Assembly (NCBI RefSeq): GCF_000620065.1
Contig: NZ_KK211062.1
Coordinates: forward strand, 87,866-151,865
Length of the DNA: 64,000 bases
From: Meiothermus cerbereus DSM 11376
GTDB lineage: Bacteria > Deinococcota > Deinococci > Deinococcales > Thermaceae
Direction: 5' to 3'
This document shows, one piece after another, positions 63,963-64,000 of this stretch. Below the pieces are notes generated by a model, which saw nothing but the letters and a program-made list of their open reading frames with translations, was not told where the DNA came from and did no database searches. The translations under genes were made by a program, and so were the position numbers. Every line of letters begins with the position of its first letter. Position 1 is the first letter of the stretch.

Positions 63963-64000
63963 GTTGCACTCGGGCGAAAGCTCGAGTGAGGATTGAAACC
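63963..64000 (+). CRISPR. First repeat of the right CRISPR array (continues beyond the window)
   Basis: A 37-nt repeat at 63963-63999, identical to the left copy at 45676-45712 but in opposite orientation, followed by the first spacer base. The array runs left to right, away from the cas genes. Its length is unknown because the window ends here. Confidence 0.95.

Overview
The window (about 63% G+C) looks like a chromosomal segment from the Thermales, most likely Meiothermus or a close relative of Thermus. The reasons are a Gfh1-type RNA polymerase factor with its acidic tip, a stand-alone Lrp/AsnC ligand-binding (RAM) protein, many start codons lying 6-10 nt after a TANNNT -10 box (leaderless transcription), and a paaZ operator that resembles the Thermus PaaR site. 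No rRNA, tRNA or insertion sequence was recognised.

Region 1 (1-7.6 kb) is a molybdenum hydroxylase cluster: a divergent XdhC-type chaperone, then small (2Fe-2S), large (Mo, form II motif) and medium (FAD) subunits, then a MoxR ATPase and a VWA protein that would mature the enzyme. Region 2 (7.6-44.8 kb) is mostly housekeeping: a secreted subtilase, an acyl-CoA carboxylase subunit, tpiA, an MliC-like protein, an aminotransferase, pdhAB, a YdcZ-like transporter, paaZ, an MBL hydrolase, an orphan beta-class DNA methyltransferase, trpBA preceded by a Trp-rich leader peptide and terminator, an M29 aminopeptidase, recX, a phosphoesterase, a RAM protein, a CPBP protease, icd, a DEDDh exonuclease, gatA, a five-gene marR-tolC-tolC-mfp-RND efflux operon, gfh1 and lysS.

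Region 3 (44.7-64 kb) is the CRISPR-Cas island. Two CRISPR arrays with the same 37-nt repeat and a shared 90-bp leader sequence lie in opposite orientation at the two ends of the cas genes. Between the left leader and cas3 are a candidate secreted-peptide gene and a TPR regulator with a C-terminal winged-helix domain. The cas genes run in one direction with overlaps or very short gaps: cas3-cas5c-cas8c-cas7c (type I-C), cmr1-6 (type III-B), a CARF-RelE effector, then cas4-cas1-cas2. The III-B module and its effector therefore sit inside an otherwise canonical I-C operon, and both complexes would share one adaptation module and one repeat type. No cas6 is present, so Cas5c is the only visible candidate for repeat processing.

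The most unusual points are: Cas3 is fused in one open frame to an N-terminal HTH-WYL-WCX transcription regulator; the type III ancillary protein joins a cyclic-oligoadenylate sensor domain to a RelE-like mRNA interferase; the left array is interrupted by an AT-richer 764-bp segment with a lipoprotein gene; and the right leader carries an extra 92 bp bounded by a 15-bp direct repeat. Across the whole window the palindrome CTCGAG is strongly over-represented.
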